From Streptomyces acidiscabies (GTDB lineage Bacteria > Actinomycetota > Actinomycetes > Streptomycetales > Streptomycetaceae), in NCBI RefSeq assembly GCF_020010905.1, contig NZ_JAGJBY010000002.1, positions 4,402,001 to 4,466,000 of the forward strand: a stretch of 64,000 bases of DNA. The letters are read 5' to 3'. The stretch's first letter is position 1, and each line of letters begins with the position of its first letter. Shown in pieces: positions 1 through 12,000 of the stretch. Position numbers and translations under genes: made by a program. The notes beneath the pieces were generated by a model. That model had not been told where the DNA came from. It saw only the letters and a list, made by a program, of their open reading frames with translations, and did not search any database.

Positions 1-1
1 A

Positions 2-3000
2 CGCCGCTCCTACCCACGTGAACGGACCCTCCCCGAACTCGTCGAGGAGCAGGCCGCACGCCGCCCCGACGCCGTTGCCGTCACGAGTGACATCGAGTCA
101 CTGACGTACCGTCAACTCACCGAGAAGATCGACCGGTTGGCCGGTCACCTGAGGGCGGAGGGCGTACGCCCCGGCCGTGCCGTCGGCGTACTCGTCGAGC
201 GGGGGCACCTGCCTGTCGCGCTGCTCGCCGTCCTGAAGGCGGGCGGGAGTTACGTACCCCTCGACCCCACCTTCCCGGTGGACAGGCTGAGTTACATGGC
301 CGAGGACGCCGGACTCCACCTCGTCCTCACCACCGGCACGGCCGAGAGCGCGCTCGGCGGGATCGCCGTACCGAGGCTCCGGCTCGATCAGCTCACCGGG
401 CGGACCAGCTCCTCGGGACCGGCCGCCGGGCCCGACGACACGGCGTACATCATCTACACGTCCGGATCCACCGGGCGCCCCAAGGGAGTTGCCGTACCGC
501 ACCGGGCGCTCGTCAACTTCCTCGTCTCGATGAAGGACGAGCCCGGGTTCGGGCAGGACGACACGCTGCTCGCGCTGACGACCGTGTGCTTCGACATCGC
601 CGCGCTGGAGCTGTACCTGCCGCTGATCACCGGCGGGCGGGTCGACATCGCGCCCGCCGACGTCGCCAAGGACGGCGTCAAACTCCGCCGCCACCTGGAG
701 AGTTGCGGCGCGACCGCCATGCAGGCGACGCCGAGCACATGGAAGATGCTCCTCGCCACGGGGTGGGCCGGCGACCGGTCGCTCACCGCGCTGTGCGGGG
801 GAGAGGCGCTCGACCAGGACACCGCCGGCGCCCTGGTCGAGCGCACTCGCACCGCCTGGAACCTCTACGGCCCGACGGAGACGACCATCTGGTCCGCCGT
901 CGGACGCCTCACCCCCGGCGGCCGGGTCACCCTCGGGCGCGCCGTCGCCAACACGCAGCTCCTCGTCCTCGACGCGCACGGCCAGCAGGTCCCGCCCGGC
1001 GTCCCCGGCGAACTCCACATCGGCGGCGACGGGTTGGCGACCGGGTACGTCAACCGGCCCGACCTCACCGCCGAACGCTTCGTCCCCAACCTCATCGCCC
1101 CCGAACTCTCCCCGCGCCTCTACCGCACCGGCGACCTCGTCCACGCCCTGCCCGACGGCACGCTCGAATACCTCGGCCGCGCGGACACCCAGGTCAAGGT
1201 GCGCGGCTACCGCGTCGAGACCGGCGAGGTCGAGGCCGCGATGCGCAGGCTGGCCGGGGTCACCGAGGCCGTCGTCGTACCGTCCGCTGCCGCCGGCGGC
1301 AACGGGGTGATGCTGCGCGGCTTCTACACCGGGACCGGGGAGCCGGTCGACCCGGCGCCGCTGGGCGCCTGGCTGCCCGAGTACATGGTCCCCGATGTGC
1401 TGGTCCCGCTGCGGGAGTTCCCGCAGACACTCAACGCCAAGACGGACCGGGTACGCCTCGGGACGGCACCCCTCGACGAACTGCGCGCCGCGTACAGCGA
1501 ATTGAGCACCGCGCGAACCGTCGTCGTACCGGAAAGCCCGCTCGTCGACGAACTGACCCGCCTCGTCGCGGAGGTCGCCGAAGTCTCCGAGGACCGCGTC
1601 CCCAAGGATCGCCCGCTCGGTGAACTCGGCCTGAACTCCGTCGGGTTCACGACGCTCAGCACCCGCATCGGCAAGGTGCTCGGCGTCGAGGTCTACCCGA
1701 CCGCCTTCTACCAGTACCCGACCGTCACCGGCATGGCCGCCCATCTCCTGCACGCCCACGCGGAGTTGCGCGCCCGCTTCGGTGCCCGGAGCACGGCCGC
1801 CCAGGCGGTCCCTGTCGATGTTGTAAGGCCCGGGAGCGGCACCGGCATCGCCGTTGTCGGCATGGCCGGACGCCTCCCGCAATCCCCCGACCTGGACGCC
1901 TTCTGGCAACACCTCGCCGACGGCGACGACTTGATCCAGGAGATCCCGGCCGACCGCTGGGACTGGCGTGCCACCGAGGGGTCCCGGTCCCGCTGGGGCG
2001 GATTCGTCCCGGACGTCGACCGGTTCGACGCCAAGTTCTTCGGGATCTCACCGCGCGAGGCCCAACTCATGGACCCGCAGCAGCGGTTGGTCCTCGAAAC
2101 GGTGTGGACGGCGCTGGAGGACGCCGCGATCCGGCCGTCCGAACTGGCCGGGCGCCGCGTCGGCGTCTTCCTCGGCGTCACCAACTCCGACTACCTGGAG
2201 GTCCAGCGCGCCGCCGGACAGGAGACCGACGGCCACACCATCACCGGCGCCGCCCTGTCCATCATTCCCAACCGCGTCTCCTACCTCCTCGACCTGCGCG
2301 GACCCAGTGTCGCCGTGGACACCGCCTGCTCCAGCTCCCTCACCGCGATCCACCAGGCGGTCTCGGCGCTGCGTGACGGCTCCTGCGACCTCGCGATCGC
2401 GGGCGGCGTCAGCCTCATCCTCGACCCGTCCCTGTACGTCGCCCTCAGCAAGAACGAGATGCTCAGCGAGGACGGCCGCTGCAAGGCGTTCGACAGCCGC
2501 GCCAACGGATACGTACGCGGCGAGGGCGTAGGAGCCGTCGTCCTCAAGGGAGTTGACGCCGCCGAGCGCGACGGCGACCCCGTCCACGCCGTGATCCGGG
2601 GGTCCGCCGTCAACCACGGCGGACGCACCAACTCCCTCACCGCACCCAGCCCCGACGCCCAGGCCGAGGTCATCGCCCGCGCCCACCGCATCGCCGGTAC
2701 CGACCCGGCGGCCGTCGGGTACATCGAGGCGCACGGTACCGGCACCGCGCTCGGCGATCCGATCGAGGTGACCGGACTCCGCACCGCCTTCACGCAGTTG
2801 TACGAGGAGGCGGGGCGCGCGGTGCCCGCCGTACCGACGGTCGGGCTCGGGTCGGTCAAGAGCAACGTGGGTCATCTGGAGGGCGCCGCCGGGATGGCGG
2901 GGCTGTTCAAGGTGGTCCTCGCGATGCGGCACGGGGTGATCCCGGCGAGCCTGCACGTCGTCGAGGAGAATCGGTATCTCGACCTGGACGGGGGGCCGTT

Positions 3001-6000
3001 CAGGATCGTCACCGAGGCGACACCGTGGGAGCGCGACGGGTCGTTGCTCCGGCGGGCGGGGCTCAGTTCGTTCGGGTTCGGCGGGGCGGGGGCGCATCTG
3101 GTCCTGGAGGAGGCGCCGTTGGCGAACGCGGTCGTCGATGACCGTGGGCCGGTGCTGCTCGTTCTCTCCGCGCACAGCAGGACGGCACTGACCGCGTACG
3201 CCGGGCGGCTCGCCGCGCACCTGCGCGAGGGACGTACATCGCTCGCGGACGTCGCCCACACGCTCCGGGTCGGCCGTGAACCCATGCCGCAGCGGCTCGC
3301 GTTCGTCGCCGGTGACCGGGCGGAGGCGCTCGGTGTGCTCGACGCGTTCGCCGCCGGGGAGCCGGTGGGGCACAGCGGTCGCGCCGGGAAGGGGCGTACG
3401 CAGAGCGCGTCCTGGCGGCGGTACCTGGACTCGCTGATCGCCGACCGCGAGCTGGAAGCGCTCGCCGAACTCTGGGTGGAGGGCGAGGAGTTCGACTGGG
3501 CCGGGCTCGGTGGTGAGGCTCGGCGGGTGCGGATTCCCACGTACGTGTTCGATCGGGCTCGGCACTGGGTGGAGAACGCCGGCGCCGGCGAGGGGAGCGT
3601 TGCCGCCGCTGTGGTGCACCCCCTGCTGGACACCACCAGCCCCGACGAGTCCACCAAGCGGCTCACCGGCACCGAGTTCTACCTCCGTGACCACCTCGCC
3701 GACGGGACGCCGATCCTGCCGGGTGTCGTCCTGCTGGAGATGGCCCGCGCCGCCGATGAACTCACGCGCGGGGACGGGCAGTTGGCCAAGCGGGTCGAGG
3801 ACGTCACCTGGGCCGCGCCCGTCCGTACCGGTGCGGGAGACGTCACCGTACGGATCAAGCTCGACCGGCAGCCGGGGCGTACCGGGTTCGAGGTGCTCAC
3901 CGGGGGTGGACGGCCGCATGCCACCGGTACGGTCGTCGCCGCCGTGCGGGGGGAGCGGCAGACGCTGGATCTCGGTGCCGTGGAGGGGCGTTGCTCCTCG
4001 CGGACGACCGGGGCCGAGTACTACCGTCGCGTCGATGCGACCGGGTTCCACTACGGTCCGTCTTTCCAGGTCGTCGAGTGGCTCGCGATCGGTGACCGGG
4101 AGGCCCTTGCCCGGCTTGTCACCCCCGCTCATCTGCGGGGAGACGCCGGCTCGTACCGGTTCCACCCCGCACTGATGGACGCCGCGCTCCAGACCGCCGG
4201 GAGCATTGCCACGGACGATTCCACCGCGCCCGCGCATCTGCCGTACTCGGTGGGGGTCGTCGAGCTGCTGGCCGAGCGGCTGCCGGAGAGCGGGCACGCG
4301 CATGCTCGTCGTACCGATGACGGTTCCACGCCCGGCGTGAAGGTCTTCGACATCCTCGTGACGGATGACGACGGGGTGGTGGTCGCTCGGATCGAGCGGT
4401 TCACCCTGCGGGCGCTGCCCTCCGCGAAGGGCGGGGACGAGCCGCTGGTCGCCTTCGAGCCGTACTGGCGGGAGAGCGCTTCGGCTCCGGCCGCGCTGCC
4501 CAAGACTGTGCTGCTGGTCGACGGGGCTCGGCGGGGGCTCGGGACGCGGCTCGCGGAGCGGACCGGGGCGCGGGTCGTCAGCGTTGAGCCCGGTGCCGGG
4601 TTCGATCCCGCCGAGTTGGCGGGGCCCGTCGCGATCGTCCATCTGGCGGGGGACGGGTTCCACGAGGCGCTCGCGCTGTGCCGGGCTTGGATCTCGCGGA
4701 GCGGTGGGGAGGCCCGGTATCTGTACGTCCATCCCGAGGGCGCGCCTGAACATGCCGCGATCAGCGGGTTGGCGCGGGCCGTGCGGGGGGAGTATCCGGG
4801 GCTGCGGATGAGTGCGGTGGCGTGTGCTGCCGACGCCGACCTGGTGGCGGTCGTCGCTGCTGAACTGGGCTGTGCCGAGGCGCCAGTTGAGGTGCGTACG
4901 GACGGTGTGCGGCGGCTGGTGGGGGCGTGGCGTCCGGCGGAGCTTCCCGCTGCGGGCTCCGGGGTGTTTGGTGCGCCTGGTGCGCACATCATCACCGGCG
5001 GGACCGGGGGGATCGGGCTGCATCTCACCGAGCGGCTTGCGTCGCGTGGTGCGGATATCGTGCTGGCCTCGCGGAATCAGCCTTCGGCTGAGGTTGTGGA
5101 GCGGGTGGCTCGGCTTGCGGGGACCGGGGCGCGGATTCTGCACGTCGCCGCTGATGTCACTCGGCGGGAGGATGTCGCCGCGCTGGTGCAGGCCGCTCGT
5201 GAGCACTCCGGGCGGGTCGCGGGGGTGCTGCATGCGGCTGGGGTGCTGCGGGACGGGTTCGTGCTGCGGAAGAACCCGGATGACGCCGATGCCGTCATCG
5301 CGCCCAAGATGCTGGGGGTTCGGTGGCTGGACGAGGAGACTCGGGGGGAACACCTTGAGTATTTCGCCGCGTTCTCCTCAACCGCCGCCGCGTTGAGCAG
5401 TGTTGGGCAGTCCGACTACTCCTATGCCAATGCCTATCTCGATCACTTCGTTCTGGGGCGTGAGCGACTCCGGGCTCGGGGGGAGCGGTTCGGGGTGAGT
5501 CTCTCCGTCAACTGGCCCTTGTGGCGGGACGGGGGGATGGCCATGGATGTGGGCGCTCAGCAGGCCATGCGGCGGGAGTTGGGGTTCGGGGCGTTGGGCA
5601 CCGGGGTTGCGCTGGATGGGCTTGAGCGGGCGTTGGGGGGTTCTGCTCCTCGGTTGCTGTTGGCTGCTGGGGATGCTGGTCTCATTCAACGGGCGCTGGA
5701 GATTGAGCATTTGGCGCCGCAGGGGGCTCCTTCGGCTGGTGTTGTTCGGCGTGTTGCCGAGGTGGGGGGTGCCGGGCTTCGGGAGGTGGCTGAGGAGTTC
5801 TTGCGTGAGCTGCTTGCCGGTGAGTTGAAGATGCCGGTCGAGGAGATCGATTCGGAGGAGCAGTTCGATCGGTACGGGATCGACTCGCTGTTGGTGTTGA
5901 GTCTGACTCGGGAACTGGAGGCACGGTTCGGGGAGTTGTCGAAGACCTTGTTCTTCGAGTACTTCACGGTTGCCGAGTTGGCGGGGTACTTCGTGGAGCA

Positions 6001-9000
6001 ACACGGGGAGAAGCTCGCGGAGTTGGTGGGGGGTGCGGCGGAGGAGGCTGCCGGGGAGCCGGTGGGGGATGCGGTGGCGGGCCCAGGTGTCGTCGAGCCT
6101 GTGGTGGAGGCAGGTTCGGGACAGGCCCAGTCCGACGGGCCGGGTGACGTGTCCGACGACGACATCGTCATCGTCGGCGTCAGTGGTCGCTACCCCGGTG
6201 CCGATGACCTCCGTGAGTTCTGGCGCAACCTTCGCGACGGCGTCGACTCCGTCGAGGAGATCCCCGGCGATCGGTGGGACCACACCCGGTGGTTCGACTC
6301 CGACCGTGACGCCGTCGGCAAGTCCTACTCCAAGTGGGGCGGGTTCCTGCGGGACGTCGATCGGTTCGATCCCCTGTTCTTCCGGATGTCCCAGGTCGAG
6401 GCCGAGCACATCGATCCTCAGGAGCGGATCTTCCTGGAGACCGTCTGGCACCTCCTGGAGGACGCCGGTGTCACCCGTTCCGCGCTCGCCGGCACCCGTA
6501 CCGGCGTGTTCGTCGGCATGATGTACGGCCACTACCAGCTGTACGGCGTCGAAGAGGCGCTGCGCGGTGAAGGGGCCGCCACCTCCTCCTCGTACGCGTC
6601 CGTCGCGAACCGTGTCTCGTACTTCTTCGACCTCGACGGGCCCAGCGTCGGGCTGGACACCATGTGTTCGTCCTCGCTCACGGCAATTCACCTTGCCGCG
6701 CAGGCGATTCGGGCCGGGGACTGTGACGCGGCCGTCGCCGGGGGCGTCAACATCTCCAGCCATCCGCTCAAGTATCTCCAGCTCAGCCGGGGCGGGTTCC
6801 TGTCCACGGACGGGCGGTGCCGGAGCTTCGGCGCGGACGGTGACGGCTATGTGCCCGCCGAGGGGGCCGGGGCCGTGCTGCTCAAGCGGCGGTCCGCCGC
6901 CGAGCGTGACGGCGATCGGATCCTTGCCGTCGTCAAGGCGTCCGCCGTCAACCACGGTGGCGCGGGCAAGGGGTTCAGCGTGCCCAACGCCCGTGCCCAG
7001 GGCGACCTCATCGGTACGGCGCTCCAGCGTGCGGGGTGGACCGCTGCCGACCTCGACTACATCGAGGCGCACGGCACCGGGACGTCCCTCGGCGATCCCA
7101 TCGAAGTCACCGGCCTGCTGCGGGCGTTCGGTGGTCAGGACCTCGGCGGGCGGAAGATTCCGATCGGCTCGGTGAAGTCCAACATCGGTCACGCGGAGTC
7201 GGCTGCCGGGATGGCCGCCGTCACCAAGGTGCTGCTCCAGCTCCGGCACGGGCAGCTTGCTCCCTCGCTGCACGCCGACACCCTCAATCCCAACATCGAC
7301 TTCGAGTCGGCGCCCCTGCGCGTTCAGCGTGACCTCGCTGAATGGGCGCCTCGCAGCGATGCCGGTGGCCGTCCGCTGCCGCGTACGGCTGCTGTGAGTG
7401 CTTTCGGTGCGGGCGGGTCCAATGCCCATGTCCTGTTGGAGGAGTACGTGCCTGCCCATCCCCGACCGACCCCGCAGACCCTCACTCCGTACGTGTGCAC
7501 CCTGTCGGCCCGCGACGCTGACCAACTCTCCGCCTACGCCGGTGACTTGGCGGACTTCCTCCGCGCCGACGGCAAGGACACCCATCCGGCGTCCCTCGCC
7601 TACACCCTTCAAACGGGGCGTGAGGCGATGGCCCACCGGGTCGCCGTGGTGTACGAGGACCGTGCCCAACTCCTCGGACGGCTGGACGCGTTCGTGAAGG
7701 GGGACGCCGAGATTCCGGGTGTCTGGACCGGAGTTGTCCGGCGCAACGCGCGGGGTGCTTCGGCGGCTGCCCCGGAACCGCGCGCCCTGGCCGCCGCCTG
7801 GACCGCCGGTGAGGCGGTGGACTGGCGTGTGCTGTACGAAGTCCCGCCGCCGCGCGTCGAGTTGCCGGGGTACCCGTTCGCGGGAGTGCGGTGCTGGTAC
7901 GGGTCGGCTGTGGCCAAGGAACCCGAAGTGGTCAGGGTCCATGAGGAGTTCACCCTCACTTCCGCCACCCCCGTCATCGCCGGGCATCGAGTGGCGGGCC
8001 GGCTCCTTCTTCCCGCCCTTGCCTATATCGACCTCGTCCACCAGGCGTTCCGCAAGCAGGGGTTCGCCTACGACAGCCTGGAACTCCGCGATCTGACAGC
8101 CCTGCGCCCTCTGGCGGTAACCGCCGAGTCCCCCGTCCGGATCACCCTGGACGCCGAGCGGACCACCCCGGAACGGTGGACGATCCGCATCGCCGATCAG
8201 GGCGGACAGCCGTACGCCACCGCCGAGTTGGTATCGACGGGTGCCGTGGAGTTCCCCGCGCTCCAGCGACCCGCCGTCCCCTCGGCGTCGGCCGTTGTCC
8301 AGGACCTCGGCGCGGTGTACGACCGGGACGCCGCCCTCGGCCAGGTCTACAGCGGGGCCGTCCGTGCCGGGGGGCAAGTCTGGCGGGACGGGGAGCAGTT
8401 GATCGCCGAGCTGACCCCGCCGCCGGGTGCTGCGAGCAGTGGGCACCTCTTCCATCCCGGGCTGATGCTCGGCGGTGCGGTGGCGGCGGGGGCGCTGCTG
8501 GCGGACGTGGCCGAAGGCGGGTTCTTTCTGCCGATGTACGTGGAGTCCTTCCGCGCGGTGGCTCCGCTCAACAGTGCTTGTACGGCACGGGTGTTGCGGT
8601 CCTCGGTGAACCGTCGGGACGAGATCGCCCGGCTGACCGTCGAGTTCCTGTCCGGTGACGGGCGGATGATCGCCGAACTCCGGGGCATGGCCAGCAAGTT
8701 GATCCGCTCGGAGGCGCCGCGTGCGACGGCCGTACCGACAGGCAGCGCGTCGCTGACCGCCACCGAGGATCGCGTACGGCGCTTGATCGCGGATGCGTTG
8801 AACCGGGACGCCGGGGAGCTGGAACCCGCCGTCGGCTACTACGAGTTGGGTATCGACTCGGTCAGTGTTCTGGAACTCGTCGGGCAGTTGGAGCGGGAAC
8901 TCGGCAAGAGTCTGCCGCCTACGCTGTTGTTCGAGTACACGACCATTCGTGACCTCGCGGCGTATCTGGACGAGCACCATCCTGTCGCGGCGCAGACGCC

Positions 9001-12000
9001 GCCGGCCGGTACGCGGCTGCTCACCAAGGAGTGGGAGCCTGTCGCCGGAGGTACCCAAGGCCAACTTCCCAGTCCTGTGGCCCTCCTGGCTACCTCAGAT
9101 ACTCGCGCCCTCGCCGATCGTCTGGCCCGTGAGCTGCCGGACGCCGAGGTCGTCACCGATCTGTCCGCCCGCCCCGATCACTTCCGTGTCTGCGTTGACC
9201 TGACCGGCCGCGCTCGCACCGGATCGGTCGACGACTGGTTGCCGTGGGTCCAGCGCCTCGTGTCCCGCGCCTCGGCTGCTGAGCCGGTCGTCCTGCTCGG
9301 TGTGACACGGGGGCTGGAGGGCGGCGACCCGGTCAACCTCGCGGGTGCCGACCGCGCCGGGCTCTACCGGATGCTTCAGAGCGAGTACGCCAACGTCCGT
9401 TCCCGGCATGTCGACTTGGACCCGCTGGACGACGATGTGACCGCCGTCCGGCAGCTCGTCGCCGAACTCGCCGACACCGGCGAGGAGCCGGAGGTCCGGC
9501 ACCGTGCTGGGCAGCGGCAGCGGGCGGTGCTGCGGGAGAACCCCGGTACGTCCGGACTGCCGCCCTTCACCGGGGAGTTCGGGGCCGACGAGGCGCTGTT
9601 CATCACCGGCGGAACCGGGGGGCTGGGGCTCGCCTTCGCCCGGTATGCCGTACGGCACTGGGGAGTTCGGCGGCTCGTGCTGCTCGGGCGGAGCCGGTTC
9701 CCCGACCGTGCGGAGTGGGAGTCCCGGCGCGGTGACGACGCCAGGCTCGATGCGCTGCTCGGGCTGGAGCGGGCCGGGGCGGAGGTGCGGGTGCTGTCGT
9801 TGCCCCTCGACGGTTCGGCGCCGGGGCAACTAGAGCGTGCCGTACGGGAGTCGGGGGTCGTCGGCGGGGTCATCCACTGTGCCGGGGTCGCCGATCGGGA
9901 GAACCTCGCCTTCGTCGGTAAGCCGGGGGACGCCGTCGGGGCCGTCGTCCAGCCCAAGGTCGCCGGGCTCGATGCTCTCGTGGACGCCTTCGCCGGGCAC
10001 CCGTTGAGGTTCTTCGCGATCTGCTCGTCCGTCGCCGCTGCCGTGCCGAGTGCGGCTGTCGGGCAGAGCGATTACGCCATGGCCAATGCCTATCAGGACT
10101 ACCTTGCCACCGCTCGGCCGCATGGGCTGCCGCTGCTGAGTGTGCAGTGGCCGTCGTGGAGCGGGGTCGGGATGGGGGGCGAGAATCCTGGGCCCGCTTA
10201 TCTCCGGACCGGGCTCGGGAGCGTGACCGAGGCTGAGGGGACGGCTCTGCTGGACCACTTGCTGCGCCGTGGTGCTGGGCCTGTTGTGCTGCCTGCCGTG
10301 GTCCATGACGCCGAGTGGGGGCCCGAGTTGCTGACTCGGCGCCGTATCGAGGGGGAGCGGGGCGAGGCGGTCGTACGGAAGCCGGTCGTGGGTGGGGCTG
10401 CCGTGGCGGTTGCCCCCGAGGCTGCTGCCTCCTGGCTTCTCGGGCTGATTGCCGAGCAGTTGCACTTCGATGCCGGTCAACTCGGCGTCGACGTACCGAT
10501 CGAGGACTTCGGGACCGACTCGATCGTGATGGTGCAGCTGCTGCGGAAGGTCGGGGGGCGGCTGGGGGTGGAGGTCGATCCGACGGCGTTCATCGAGCAT
10601 CCGACGGTCGAGGGGTTCGTGGGGTGGCTGGCGGCGGAGCATCCCGGGGAGTTCGCTGAGGCGTTCGGGGATGGGGGAGGGGCTGGTGGAGCGGGCCCTT
10701 TTGACCTCGGGCCTGTTGCGAAGGCTCGGCCCGTTGATGAACCGGCGCCGTCCGTCACCCGCCCCCACGACATCGCCGTCATCGGCATGTCCGGCCGCTT
10801 CCCCGGCGCTCCCGACCTCGACGCCTACTGGAAGCTGCTCAGCGAAGGGCGTTCGGCCATCTCCCCTGTCCCGCCCGAGCGTTGGGGCGGTGATGGGAGC
10901 TTCGTTGCCGGGCTCGTCGCGCGGGACGGGTTCGATCCCGCGTACTTCCTGCTGTCCGACGAGGACGCCGAGGCGATGGACCCGCAGGCGCTGGTCCTCC
11001 TGGAGGAGACGCTGTTCGCGCTCGCGGACGCCGGGTACGCGCCCGTCGACGTCAAGGGGCGGGAGGTCGGCGTGTACGTCGGTGCCCGCAGCCGGCATCT
11101 CCCCGACGACGAGACGCTCAGCCGGACCCGGAACCCGATCGTCGCCGTCGGCCAGAACTACCTTGCCGCCAACGTGTCCCGCTTCTTCGACCTGCGCGGC
11201 CCCAGCGTCGTCGTCGACACCGCGTGCTCCTCGGCGCTGGTCGCCCTGCACTCCGCCGCGCAGGCGCTGCGCGACGGCGACGCGGAGGCGGCCGTCGTCG
11301 GCGGGGTGACGCTCCTCGCGGACGACGCCGGGCACCGACTCTTCGACCAGCGTGGGGTGTTGAGCCCCGAACCCGCGTTCCACGCCTTCGACCGGCGCGC
11401 GCGGGGGACCGTGCTCGCGGAGGGGGCCGGGGTCGTCGTACTGAAGCCGCTGGACCGGGCCCTCGCCGACGGGGACCGGGTGCAGGCGGTGCTGAAGGGG
11501 ATCGCCGTCAACAACGACGGGCGTACGGCCGGGCCCGCGTCCCCGAATCCCGTCGCTCAACGGGCGGTGATGGCCAAGGCGTTGGCGCGCAGCGGGAAGC
11601 GGGCCGAGGACGTCACGCACATCGAGACCAACGCGGCCGGGTCCGCCGTGCACGACCTCGTCGAACTCAAGGCGATCCAGGCGGTGTACCGGGACGGGTC
11701 GCGGGTCGCGTGCAGCCTCGGGTCCGTGAAGCCGAACATCGGGCATCCGCAGTGCGCCGAGGGGATCGCCGGGCTCGTCAAGGTCGTACTGATGCTGCGG
11801 GAACGGCAGTTGGTGCCGTTCCTGTCGGGGCAGGAGCCGCCGGAGCACTTCGATTTCGCGGCCACGCCGTTCATGTTCGCGCGGGAGACACGGAGTTGGC
11901 CGGACGCGCCGCTCGTCGCCGCGGTGAGCTGTTTCGCGGACGGGGGGACCAACGCGCATGCGGTGGTGGAGGGTTGGAGCGGGCCGGGAGGCGGCCGGGC

